Shown here piece after piece: positions 17,148 through 24,515 of a stretch of DNA of 64,000 bases. Source of the stretch: Betaproteobacteria bacterium UBA2592. GTDB taxonomy: Bacteria; Pseudomonadota; Gammaproteobacteria; Burkholderiales; Rhodocyclaceae. The position numbers and the translations under genes are program-made. Positions within the stretch are counted from its first letter, which is position 1, and every line of letters starts with the position of its first letter. Under the pieces are notes generated by a model. The model was not told the origin of the DNA and searched no databases. It worked only from the letters and a program-made list of their open reading frames with translations. The stretch covers positions 6,720 to 70,719 of the forward strand of contig DDKS01000020.1 of the NCBI GenBank assembly GCA_002340095.1, read 5' to 3'.

Positions 17148-17651
17148 TCAGTCCAGGGCCTTGAGGGCTGCGTCGTAGTCGGGTTCCTGCTTGATTTCCG
17201 GTACCAGTTCGCTGTGCAGCACCCGATTGTTTTCATCCAGAACCACCACAGCCCGGGCTGTCAGCCCGGCCAGGGGGCCGCTGGTCAGGGCCACGCCGTA
17301 GGATTTGGGAAAATCCTTGTTGCGCAGGGTGGATAGGGTCACCACATTTTCCAGCCCCTCGGCGCCGCAGAAACGGTTCTGGGCAAAGGGCAGGTCGGCG
17401 GAAATGCACAGCACCACGGTATTTTCCAGCTGGCTGGCCGCCCGGTTGAAGTGGCGCACCGAAGCCGCGCAGACCGGGGTGTCCACACTCGGGAAGATGT
17501 TCAGGACCTTGCGCTTGCCGGCAAAGTGGGCGAGGGAAACATCGGCCAGATCCTTGCCGACCAGGGTGAAGGGCGGTGCTTTTTGACCGGGCTGGGGAAA
17601 CAGGCCCTCCACCTGTACCGGGTTGCCGCCAAGGGTGACTGTGCTTGCCAT
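17148..17651 (-). CDS. tpx: Thiol peroxidase (atypical 2-Cys peroxiredoxin)
   Basis: The 167-residue Tpx has peroxidatic Cys61 in PSVDTPVCAAS and resolving Cys95 in QNRFCGAEG, the same positions as E. coli Tpx. It reduces lipid and alkyl hydroperoxides using thioredoxin. Its pairing with dps makes a small oxidative-stress cluster. The ATG is preceded by 69 bp that separate it from the small membrane ORF upstream on the same strand. Confidence 0.96.
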   Translation of the reverse strand: MASTVTLGGNPVQVEGLFPQPGQKAPPFTLVGKDLADVSLAHFAGKRKVLNIFPSVDTPVCAASVRHFNRAASQLENTVVLCISADLPFAQNRFCGAEGLENVVTLSTLRNKDFPKSYGVALTSGPLAGLTARAVVVLDENNRVLHSELVPEIKQEPDYDAALKALD

Positions 17652-17720
17652 GGTGCTGGTTCCTTTGTGGGTTGTTGCATCTCTTAGTGGCTGCCGGGCC
17701 GGGAAAGTTCTCCGGCAAGT

Positions 17721-17843
17721 TCATGCCATGAACAGTTGCAGCAGTTTTTCGAGGATCACGCCAAAGCCGGTGCCGGCAATCAGGACGCCCATGCCGAACT
17801 GGAACCTGCGCCAGGGGGTACGGGGCAAAGGCAGGGTTTTCAT
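17721..17843 (-). CDS. Putative 40-residue single-helix membrane protein
   Basis: A short open frame starts with ATG 17841-17843, 6 nt after GGAG. It encodes 40 residues: a basic, Pro-containing N-terminus (KTLPLPRTPWRRF), one hydrophobic helix (GMGVLIAGTGFGVILEKLLQLF) and no charged tail. A good ribosome site and the positive-inside pattern make it look like a real small membrane protein. I recognise no family. It lies 69 bp upstream of tpx on the same strand, so it may belong to the tpx transcript. Confidence 0.45.
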   Translation of the reverse strand: MKTLPLPRTPWRRFQFGMGVLIAGTGFGVILEKLLQLFMA

Positions 17844-17975
17844 TTTCAACTCCAGGGCTGTGCTTCATGCCTCCATTACAGCAGTTGGCCTGGGATTGCT
17901 GAAATCGATCCTAAAAATACCTGCAATAGTCTTGTTTAATGAGTTGGGCTTGGAAAGGCTGAGGGGCAGGCGGGT

Positions 17976-18005
17976 GCCGGGCGGTACATGCCGCCCGGCT
18001 TTTTG
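17976..18005 (+). terminator. Intrinsic terminator on + strand with no annotated gene upstream
   Basis: GCCGGGCGG and CCGCCCGGC form a perfect 9-bp stem with a TACATG loop, followed at once by TTTTT. On the minus strand there is no U-tract. Both neighbouring genes are on the minus strand, so whatever it terminates must be a + strand transcript starting somewhere in about 17700-17960. Confidence 0.6.
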
Positions 18006-18126
18006 CTCTCTGTCGGGATCGGGTGTTTTCCCTGGGCAAAAATCAGGAAAACGAGCAATCCAGCGGCACTTATTGTGCAGACTCAGGGGGGGATGATCCA
18101 ATTGTCTGTCTGCATGCCTCGCATAG

Positions 18127-19332
18127 TCAGGGGCTATTGAGTACCCGGGGCAGGGGGCTGGGGCCCGGGTGGAACTGCTCGCGATGCTGGCGGCAGACGT
18201 TTTCATAAAAGGTGGCCAGGCGTCCGGCCATGGCCCGGTCGGACCATTCCGCTGCATAGTGGGGCGCTTCTGCCGCCAACCGTTGCCGTTTGGTCGGCGT
18301 TTCGAAGAGATCAGCCATCTGGCTGGCGAAGCGGGGAATGTCATCGGCACCCACCTGGCAGCCCCGTTCCGGTTCGAGGATGTCCCGGGTACCCATGGCC
18401 GCCAGGCCCAGCACCGGCAGCCCCGCTGCCATGGCTTCCAGCAGGACCAGACCCTGGGTTTCGGTGCGGGAGGCGAACACGAACAGGTCCGAACCTGCGT
18501 AGGCATCTGGCAGTTCCCTGATCCGGTCCAGATAGCCCAGGAACAGCACATTGTTCCGCAACCCCAGTTGTTCTGCCCGGCGCTCCAGGGCAGGGCGGGC
18601 GGGACCTTCGCCCGTCACCACCAAGCACAGGTCGGGAATGCGGCGGCAGGCCAGTTGCAGGGCCTCCAGCAGGAAGTCGATGTTCTTCTCATGGGCCACC
18701 CGGCCCACGAACAAGGCCTGGGGGCGGTCCGGAGCGATGCCGTGGCGCTGGCGGAAGGCCGCCCTGTCCCCCTTGGCGAAGCGCTCCAGGGGAATGCCCG
18801 TGGGCAGGATTTCCAGGGCCGTGCCGACTCCGTATTCCCGCAGGCGCTCAGCCATGGCCGTGGAGGGCACGATGACCCTGGCCAGTTCATTGCATTGGCG
18901 CCGGGAATAGCGGCGGGCCAGGCCGCGCAGCCACTCCCGGGGCAGGAAGGGAATGTAGTGGTAGAGATATTCCTCGAACAGGGTGTGATAGGTGGCCACC
19001 GCCGGGATTCCCAGGCGCCGGGCCAGAGCGACCCCAGCGTAATGGGCGACGAAGGGAGTTTGGATGTGGACCAGGTCGTAGCCCTCCTGTTCCAGGCGGG
19101 GCGCCAGTTCCAGCGCGGCCCGGTAGGACATCAGACGGTCTTCCGGGTCCAGGGGAATGCTGCGGGAGGGCAGGCGGATCAGTCCATCGCTGCTTTGTTC
19201 CGAACCATAGCGCGGGGCCACCAGGGTCACTTCCACTCCCTGCTGCGCCAGGCATGTGCGGAAGGTTTCGATGGAAGTGGAAACTCCGTTTACCCGGGGA
19301 AAATACACATCGGAAATCATCAAGATGCGCAT
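18127..19332 (-). CDS. GT4 glycosyltransferase (monoglucosyldiacylglycerol-synthase-like)
   Basis: This 401-residue GT-B enzyme begins MRILMISDVYFPRVNGVSTSI and carries FVGRVAHEKNIDFLLEAL and SRTETQGLVLLEAMAAGLPVLG (the E-x7-E donor motif). The start resembles the alMGS/SqdX branch of GT4, which glucosylates diacylglycerol, although GT4 also holds mannosyl- and polysaccharide transferases. It is monocistronic and has a good Pho-box-like promoter. It is divergent from the CYTH-CHAD gene and lies 2.3 kb from the first GT4. No signal peptide is seen; a peripheral inner-membrane location is likely. The lipid role is inferred. Confidence 0.8.
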   Translation of the reverse strand: MRILMISDVYFPRVNGVSTSIETFRTCLAQQGVEVTLVAPRYGSEQSSDGLIRLPSRSIPLDPEDRLMSYRAALELAPRLEQEGYDLVHIQTPFVAHYAGVALARRLGIPAVATYHTLFEEYLYHYIPFLPREWLRGLARRYSRRQCNELARVIVPSTAMAERLREYGVGTALEILPTGIPLERFAKGDRAAFRQRHGIAPDRPQALFVGRVAHEKNIDFLLEALQLACRRIPDLCLVVTGEGPARPALERRAEQLGLRNNVLFLGYLDRIRELPDAYAGSDLFVFASRTETQGLVLLEAMAAGLPVLGLAAMGTRDILEPERGCQVGADDIPRFASQMADLFETPTKRQRLAAEAPHYAAEWSDRAMAGRLATFYENVCRQHREQFHPGPSPLPRVLNSP

Positions 19333-19358
19333 GGCACGAAAAGGCAGGTAAAAGTCTC

Positions 19359-19392
19359 ATGCTAGGCAGTTTCCATGACAACTTGACGACAG
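19359..19392 (-). promoter_or_regulatory. Pho-box-like promoter of the second GT4 gene
   Basis: On the minus strand CTGTCGT-CAAG-TTGTCAT (19375-19392) matches the two CTGTCAT units of the Pho box at 12 of 14 positions with exact 11-bp periodicity. Ten bases downstream is TAGCAT (19359-19364), a 4-of-6 match to -10. That is the spacing known for PhoB-activated promoters. The site is 42 bp before the start codon and 120 bp before the divergent CHAD gene. Confidence 0.6.
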
Positions 19393-19512
19393 GCAGGGGC
19401 ACTTGGTGAGCACCGCCGGCGGGGGTAAGATGGCCCCGGTTTCATGGCTAAAGCCATGTTTTGTCATAAAAATGCAATAAATGCCTGGGCAGGCCGAGAG
19501 GGAGAGATATCC

Positions 19513-20986
19513 ATGTTCCATTACCTGCTTTCCCCTGCTGAACTGCGCCTGTTGCGCCAGCACCCCGCCTTGCCCAAGGCCGGGGGGGCAGCGCCAGGAG
19601 CGGCAAGTGGAATACTTCGATACCCCCGAGGCCGCCCTGGCCGGCCGGGGGCTGCTGCTGGCCCGGGTGCGCTGCGGCTGGGAATGGCGCCTGGAACTCC
19701 TGCGGCAACCCGGCCATGGCCGGAACCATCAGGAGCAAAGGGGGCTGGGCTGGCGGGAGGAACTGCTGGCCGCTGCCTACTGTGGCCCGAGCGGCTTTGA
19801 CTTCGAATTCGTGCAGGACAAGGCGCTGCGTCAGTGGCTGCAGAAGCACGCGGCCCATCTGCAACGGGTCTGCAGCGAAACCATCAAGGAAGAGCGGCTG
19901 CGGGTGGACACGGCCTCCGGTCCCGCCGGCCTGTTGCTGGAACGGGTGGAACAGCAGTTGGAGGCAGGTTGCCATGCCCTGGCCCGGGTCCATGTCCAGC
20001 CTCTGGAAGGGGGCGATGCAGCGGTGTTCCTGCTCTGCCGCGCCCTGCTCGCCCGCTTTGCCCTGGAGCCGGTGATGCTGAGCCCGGTGGATCAGGCCCG
20101 CCAGGCGGGGCAGCCGCCCGTCGCCAGCCGGGCCCGGCCTTCCCTGCCGATGGGCCAGGATGGAGGGCGGGCCTTCCTGCACATCGCCCGCAACTGCATC
20201 GGCCATCTCTGCCTCAACCTGCCGGGTCTTGCGCTCTGTGACGAACCCGAATTCGTGCACCAGGCCCGGGTCGCCATCCGGCGCCTGCGCTCCGCCCTGA
20301 AACTGTTCGCCCCCTGGCTGCCCCAGGGCTTCGTCACCGAATTCAGCGAACGCTGGCGGGACATGGCCAATGCCCTGGGCGACTGCCGCAATCTGGACGT
20401 CTTCCTGGCCGAAACCCTGCCCCTGATGGAGCGGGAATTGGGAGCCGAAGCCCTGGTGGCGCGCCTCAAGACCCTGGCCACCCGCCGGCGCCAGCAGGCC
20501 CGCCGGGCCGCCCGGGCCGCCCTGGCAAGCCCCGAAGCCCGGTTGTTGCTGCTGGACTTTGAAGGGGCCCTGAATGGCCTCGAATTCGCGGCAGAAATGC
20601 CGCCCCTGCAGAAGCTTGCCCGGCGCCGGCTCATGAGCCGGGCCCGGCAGGTGGTCCGCCTGGGGGAAGCCGTGCGCAACCTCGACCCGGAAGCCCGGCA
20701 CGAACTGCGTATCGCCTTCAAGAAACTGCGTTACGCCCTGGAATTCTTCGCCAGCCTGTTCGGCGAAAAGCGTAGCAAACGCTACCTGGCCGGTCTGGTC
20801 GATCTGCAGGAAGTTTTGGGCCATCTGAACGACTTGGCCACCGCCCAGACCCTGGTCCATGAGCTGCTCCCCACCGCCACCGCCCGCCTCCCCGAAGCCT
20901 GGCTGGCCGGGCGGGCGGGCGCCCTGGTAGACGCCCTGCCCGCCGCCATCGGCCATTTCCTCGCCGCCGAGCCGCCCTGGGAATGA
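19513..20986 (+). CDS. CYTH-CHAD domain protein, frame broken by one base at a G7 run
   Basis: A reading frame from ATG 19513 (GGAG-type ribosome site) gives MFHYLLSPAELRLLRQHPALPKAGG. The homologous continuation QRQERQVEYFDTPEAALAG lies in another frame that runs to 20986. The switch falls at seven Gs (19582-19588); six Gs would join both into one protein of about 490 residues. The CYTH half (about 1-190) keeps YFDTPEAAL and LLARVR but has a degenerate ExExK start. The CHAD half (about 215-485) has VHQARVAIRRLRSALKLF and HELRIAFKKLRYALEFF, the basic helices that bind polyphosphate. Sequencing error, true mutation and slippage are all possible. Confidence 0.75.
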
Positions 20987-21119
20987 TGCCCTGTGTGGTA
21001 TTCCGGTAGCGCAGAGGTGCTGTCGCGCATTTCTTTCGTCGGCTCTTCGTCGCTTTCATCCGCATGTAATATCGACCGTCTACGCTGCTCCTCATGAATC
21101 CATCATCGGGAGTCCCGCC

Positions 21120-21671
21120 ATGTATCTTTCCCCTGCCGAAATCGCCAGCGGGCGTCAGCACAGCCTCAATAATTTCCAGACCGCCACGGCCGCCTGCGTC
21201 AGCGCTTCCGAGCGCTTGACCGAGTTGTTTACCCGCCTGGGCCGTCAGCAGTTGCAGCTGCTGAGCAGCCAGCCGCAATCCCTGATGCCTTCCGGCCAGT
21301 GGTTGAGCGGCCTCCAGTCCCAGTCTGCCGTGCTGTTGGGAGAACCGCTGGAAATCATCGGTGATGCCCAGCAGACGGTCATCATCACCGCTGCCACTCA
21401 GACCCGGGTGCTGGACCAGTTGCTGGTTACCGCACTGGAACGGGCTCGGGCCAGCAGCCCGGTCGAAGTGCTGCCAGCCCTCTCCACCTTGAAGGAGAGC
21501 ATTCAGCAGACGGAGCGGGGGCTGACCGGCTGGGCCGATGCAGTGCGGGAATCCGTCGCCCTGCTCGAAGCGCGTTTTGCCCAGCTGGCCAACCTGGCGG
21601 CGGCACAGGCCCAGGCAAGCACTGCCAACCTGCAGCAAGCTTCTGACGGATCTGTTGCCGCCCTGCAGTGA
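21120..21671 (+). CDS. Phasin family protein (PHA granule coat)
   Basis: This 183-residue, almost wholly helical protein contains many Gln, Ala and Ser residues and the phasin-type pattern of amphipathic heptads (ASERLTELFTRLGRQQLQLL), with an Ala/Gln-rich end. Phasins coat polyhydroxyalkanoate granules and control their size and number. The gene stands alone, 133 bp after the CHAD gene on the same strand and before a good terminator. No PHA synthase gene is in the window. Family level is well supported; the granule role is known for the family. Confidence 0.85.
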   Translation: MYLSPAEIASGRQHSLNNFQTATAACVSASERLTELFTRLGRQQLQLLSSQPQSLMPSGQWLSGLQSQSAVLLGEPLEIIGDAQQTVIITAATQTRVLDQLLVTALERARASSPVEVLPALSTLKESIQQTERGLTGWADAVRESVALLEARFAQLANLAAAQAQASTANLQQASDGSVAALQ

Positions 21672-21715
21672 AACCCGGCCGGCTTGGCCCGGCCCTGACC
21701 GATTTTGCTCGTTTG

Positions 21716-21745
21716 CCCCGGCCCTTGCTGCCGGGGTGTTTTTTT
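21716..21745 (+). terminator. Intrinsic terminator after the phasin gene
   Basis: CCCCGGC and GCCGGGG form a 7-bp stem with a 7-nt loop, followed by TG and seven Ts. It lies 44 bp after the phasin stop and 39 bp before the next start, separating the two units. Confidence 0.85.
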
Positions 21746-21783
21746 GCATGTGAGGGGCGGAGTAATCGGCTTATCATGGAACC

Positions 21784-22815
21784 ATGCGCCCTTTTGCCAT
21801 GCTCTTCCTGTTGCTGCTGGGGCTGGTGCCGAGTCTTTCGGTCCAGGCGGAGGAGGTGTTGCGTGTGCTGGCCTGGCCGGGCTATGCCGACCAGGATCTG
21901 GTGGAGGCCTTCGAGCAGCGGCACAGGGTCAGGGTCCAGCTCAGCATCGTGGATTCGGACGATGCCCTGTGGCAGCGCATGGGGGCCGGACAGGGGCGGG
22001 ACTTCGATGTTTTTGCCGTGAATACGGCGGAGCTCCAGCGCTATATCGATGAGGGGATCGCCGCGCCGGTGGATTTCGGTCGTCTGCCCGGCACCCGCAA
22101 GCAGTTGCCGGTCTTTCGCAATCCGGCCGCCATTCCCGGCCTGAGCCGTGCCGGCCTGGTCTACGGGGTGCCCTACACCTATGCGCACATGGGCCTGATC
22201 TACAACCGGAAACTGGTGCAGGAAGCCCCGGATTCCATCGCTGCCTTGTGGGACCCCCGCTACCAGGGCCAGGTCCTGGCCTTCGACGGCAGCAGTCACA
22301 ATTTCTCCCTGGCGGCCATGCGCCTGGGCCTGCATCCGTTCCGGCTGCGGGACAGGGACTGGAAACCCCTGGTGCTCCAGTTGGTGGCCCTGCGCCGCAA
22401 CGTGCTGGCTTTCTACAGCCAGCCCGAGGAAGTGGTGGAGTTGTTCCGCACCAATCCGGTGGCCCTGGTGTTCGCCAATTATGGGGGGCAGCAGGTGCGG
22501 GCCCTGCGCCAGGCGGGGGCCGATATCGGCTACGTGATTCCCCGGGAAGGGGCCCTGGCCTGGCTCGACTGCTGGGTGATCAGCAGCAAGACCCGCCGGC
22601 GGGAACTGGCCGAGGCCTGGATCGACTATATGCTGGAGCCCCAGGTGAGTCGGCGCCTCAGCAGCCATCACGGCCTGGCCAATACCTTGCAGGGGGAGTG
22701 GCCCGGTACGGAGGGGGGGCGCATCGTCTGGCTGGAACCCGTGGAAGACAGCGAGCGGCGCGGCAAGCTCTGGGAGCGGGTGATTTCCGGTGACCGGCCG
22801 GAGCGGTTGCCATGA
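21784..22815 (+). CDS. PotD/PotF-like periplasmic solute-binding protein
   Basis: A signal peptide (about 1-22, cut near VQA-EEV) precedes a type II periplasmic binding fold: LRVLAWPGYADQDLVEAFEQRHRVRVQL, DFDVFAVNTAEL, YGVPYTYAHMGLIYNRKLV, and a C-terminal AEAWIDYMLEPQVSRRLSSHHGLANT. These match spermidine/putrescine-type binding proteins (343 residues). No ABC permease or ATPase accompanies it. The stop overlaps the start of a diguanylate cyclase gene by 4 bp, so it probably works as a sensor subunit, as NspS does for MbaA in Vibrio. The ligand is not certain. Confidence 0.85.
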   Translation: MRPFAMLFLLLLGLVPSLSVQAEEVLRVLAWPGYADQDLVEAFEQRHRVRVQLSIVDSDDALWQRMGAGQGRDFDVFAVNTAELQRYIDEGIAAPVDFGRLPGTRKQLPVFRNPAAIPGLSRAGLVYGVPYTYAHMGLIYNRKLVQEAPDSIAALWDPRYQGQVLAFDGSSHNFSLAAMRLGLHPFRLRDRDWKPLVLQLVALRRNVLAFYSQPEEVVELFRTNPVALVFANYGGQQVRALRQAGADIGYVIPREGALAWLDCWVISSKTRRRELAEAWIDYMLEPQVSRRLSSHHGLANTLQGEWPGTEGGRIVWLEPVEDSERRGKLWERVISGDRPERLP

Positions 22816-24515
22816 AGGTCGGCATGGCGCCCCGGCTGGCCCTGATCCTGGCACTGCTGGCGGTGCTGGCTTCCGGGCTCACCGGCTATTACGCCTATGC
22901 CACCAGCCGGCGCCTGTTGCTGGATAGTGCCGAGAAAAGCCTGATGACCGCCACCCAGGTGCTGGGCGAGCGCTTTCTGGCGGCGCTGGGGGGCGCGGCC
23001 AAGGATGCCCGCTTGTTCGCCAGCCTGGCCCGGGCGCCGGAGCCCGATGCGGCCATGCTGACCGAGGCGGCCTGTGCCCTGCTTGAGACCCATCCCGAAT
23101 ATTTCCAGGTCCGGCTCATCGATGCCCGCCCGCATGGGCTGGAACGCATCCGGGTGGATCGGGACGGAGCGCGCATTACCCGGGTCAGCGCTCCCGATCT
23201 GCAGGAAAAGGGCCACAAGCTCTACGTGTCCCAGGCTTTGCGCCTGGCGCCGGAGCAGGTGTATCTGTCGAAGGTGTTCATCAATCGGGAGGCCGGCGCC
23301 CACTCGGGTTTCGAGCGCCCCACGGTGATCGTGGCCGTGCCGGTGTCCGGCCGGCAGGGAGGGAACGAACGACTGGCGGTGATCAACGTGGATCTGGAGA
23401 CCCTGTTCGATACCTTGCGCCGGGAGTTGCCCCCGGCTTATCGGATCTATCTGGCCAATGAGTGGGGCGATTTCCTCATTCATCCGGATGCCAGCAAGAC
23501 CTTCGGATTCGAGCGCGGCCAGCGTTTTCTGATCCAGGAGGGTTTTCCGGCCGCCGCTGCGATTGTGGCAGGTGAGCTTGAGCGAGTTGTCGTCAATACC
23601 TCCCAGGGGAAACAGACCTTGCGGCCTGAGGTGGTTGCCGCCCTGGCGCGTTTTCAGCCGACCGAGTTTGCCAGCCAGCGCTTTTTCATTCTCGGCCTGT
23701 CCGAATCGCTCGACGAAGTATTGCGGGATAACCGGGAGCTGCGTGAGCATATCCTTCGCATCGTGCTGGTCTTTAGCGTGCTGGCGCTGTTTCTAGCCTG
23801 GCTCGCTTCGCGCGCCGTGACCCGCCCGCTCGCCGACATTCTCGGCGTGGTGCGCGGTTTTTCCAGGGGGGAGCAACAGGGCAAGGGGCTGCCTTTGGCG
23901 CGGCGTGATGAGATCGGGCAGCTGGCCAGGGGGGTGCGGGATATGCAGACACAGATTCAGCAGCAGCTTGACACCCTGGAAAGCAACCGCCAGGCCATGG
24001 CTTATCTGGCCCACCACGATGCGCTGACCGGACTGCCCAATCGCCTGACTTTCCTCGATCGCCTTCAGGTCGCCCTGGCCCAGGCCCGGCGTCAGGGGCA
24101 CCAGCTCGCCGTGTTGTTCGTGGATCTGGACCGCTTCAAGGAGATCAATGACCACCATGGACACCAGGTGGGGGACCGGCTACTGCAGGAGGTTGCCCAC
24201 CGTCTCCAGGGAGGGGTGCGCGAGAGCGACACGGCGGCGCGGCTGTCTGGGGACGAATTCGTGGTGATGCTCGATCCGGTGCAGGGCCGGGAGGAAGTGT
24301 TGCGGGTCGCGGACAAGCTTCTGCAACGCTTTCAGGCCCCCCTGACGCTGGACGGCTTGTCCTTGCCGGTCAGGGTCAGTATCGGCATCAGCCTGTTCCC
24401 CGAGCATGGCAGTACCGCCCAGGCTTTGCTCGAAGCCGCTGATGCGGCCATGTACGTCAGTAAGGCTGCCGGCCGCAATGCCTGGACCTTGGCGCGGCTC
24501 GATTCCGACGATTAA
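22812..24515 (+). CDS. Membrane diguanylate cyclase (periplasmic sensor, HAMP, GGDEF)
   Basis: This 567-residue protein has transmembrane helices at about 10-30 and 315-335, a periplasmic Cache-like domain between them (VINVDLETLFDTLRRE), a HAMP region (about 335-390) and a C-terminal GGDEF domain. The catalytic signature reads SGDEF at 479-483, a variant often still active, and an inhibitory RESD site sits at 470-473. There is no EAL domain. The start overlaps the stop of the binding-protein gene (ATGA), so the two are co-translated and probably form a ligand-controlled c-di-GMP module. The stop overlaps that of the convergent chemoreceptor by 4 bp. Confidence 0.92.
   Translation: MKVGMAPRLALILALLAVLASGLTGYYAYATSRRLLLDSAEKSLMTATQVLGERFLAALGGAAKDARLFASLARAPEPDAAMLTEAACALLETHPEYFQVRLIDARPHGLERIRVDRDGARITRVSAPDLQEKGHKLYVSQALRLAPEQVYLSKVFINREAGAHSGFERPTVIVAVPVSGRQGGNERLAVINVDLETLFDTLRRELPPAYRIYLANEWGDFLIHPDASKTFGFERGQRFLIQEGFPAAAAIVAGELERVVVNTSQGKQTLRPEVVAALARFQPTEFASQRFFILGLSESLDEVLRDNRELREHILRIVLVFSVLALFLAWLASRAVTRPLADILGVVRGFSRGEQQGKGLPLARRDEIGQLARGVRDMQTQIQQQLDTLESNRQAMAYLAHHDALTGLPNRLTFLDRLQVALAQARRQGHQLAVLFVDLDRFKEINDHHGHQVGDRLLQEVAHRLQGGVRESDTAARLSGDEFVVMLDPVQGREEVLRVADKLLQRFQAPLTLDGLSLPVRVSIGISLFPEHGSTAQALLEAADAAMYVSKAAGRNAWTLARLDSDD

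Noticed and set aside
19443..19462. CATGGCT/AGCCATG hairpin followed by TTTT
   Set aside because: It lies in a divergent promoter gap where no transcript should end, and the 2-nt loop is too tight for a good terminator.
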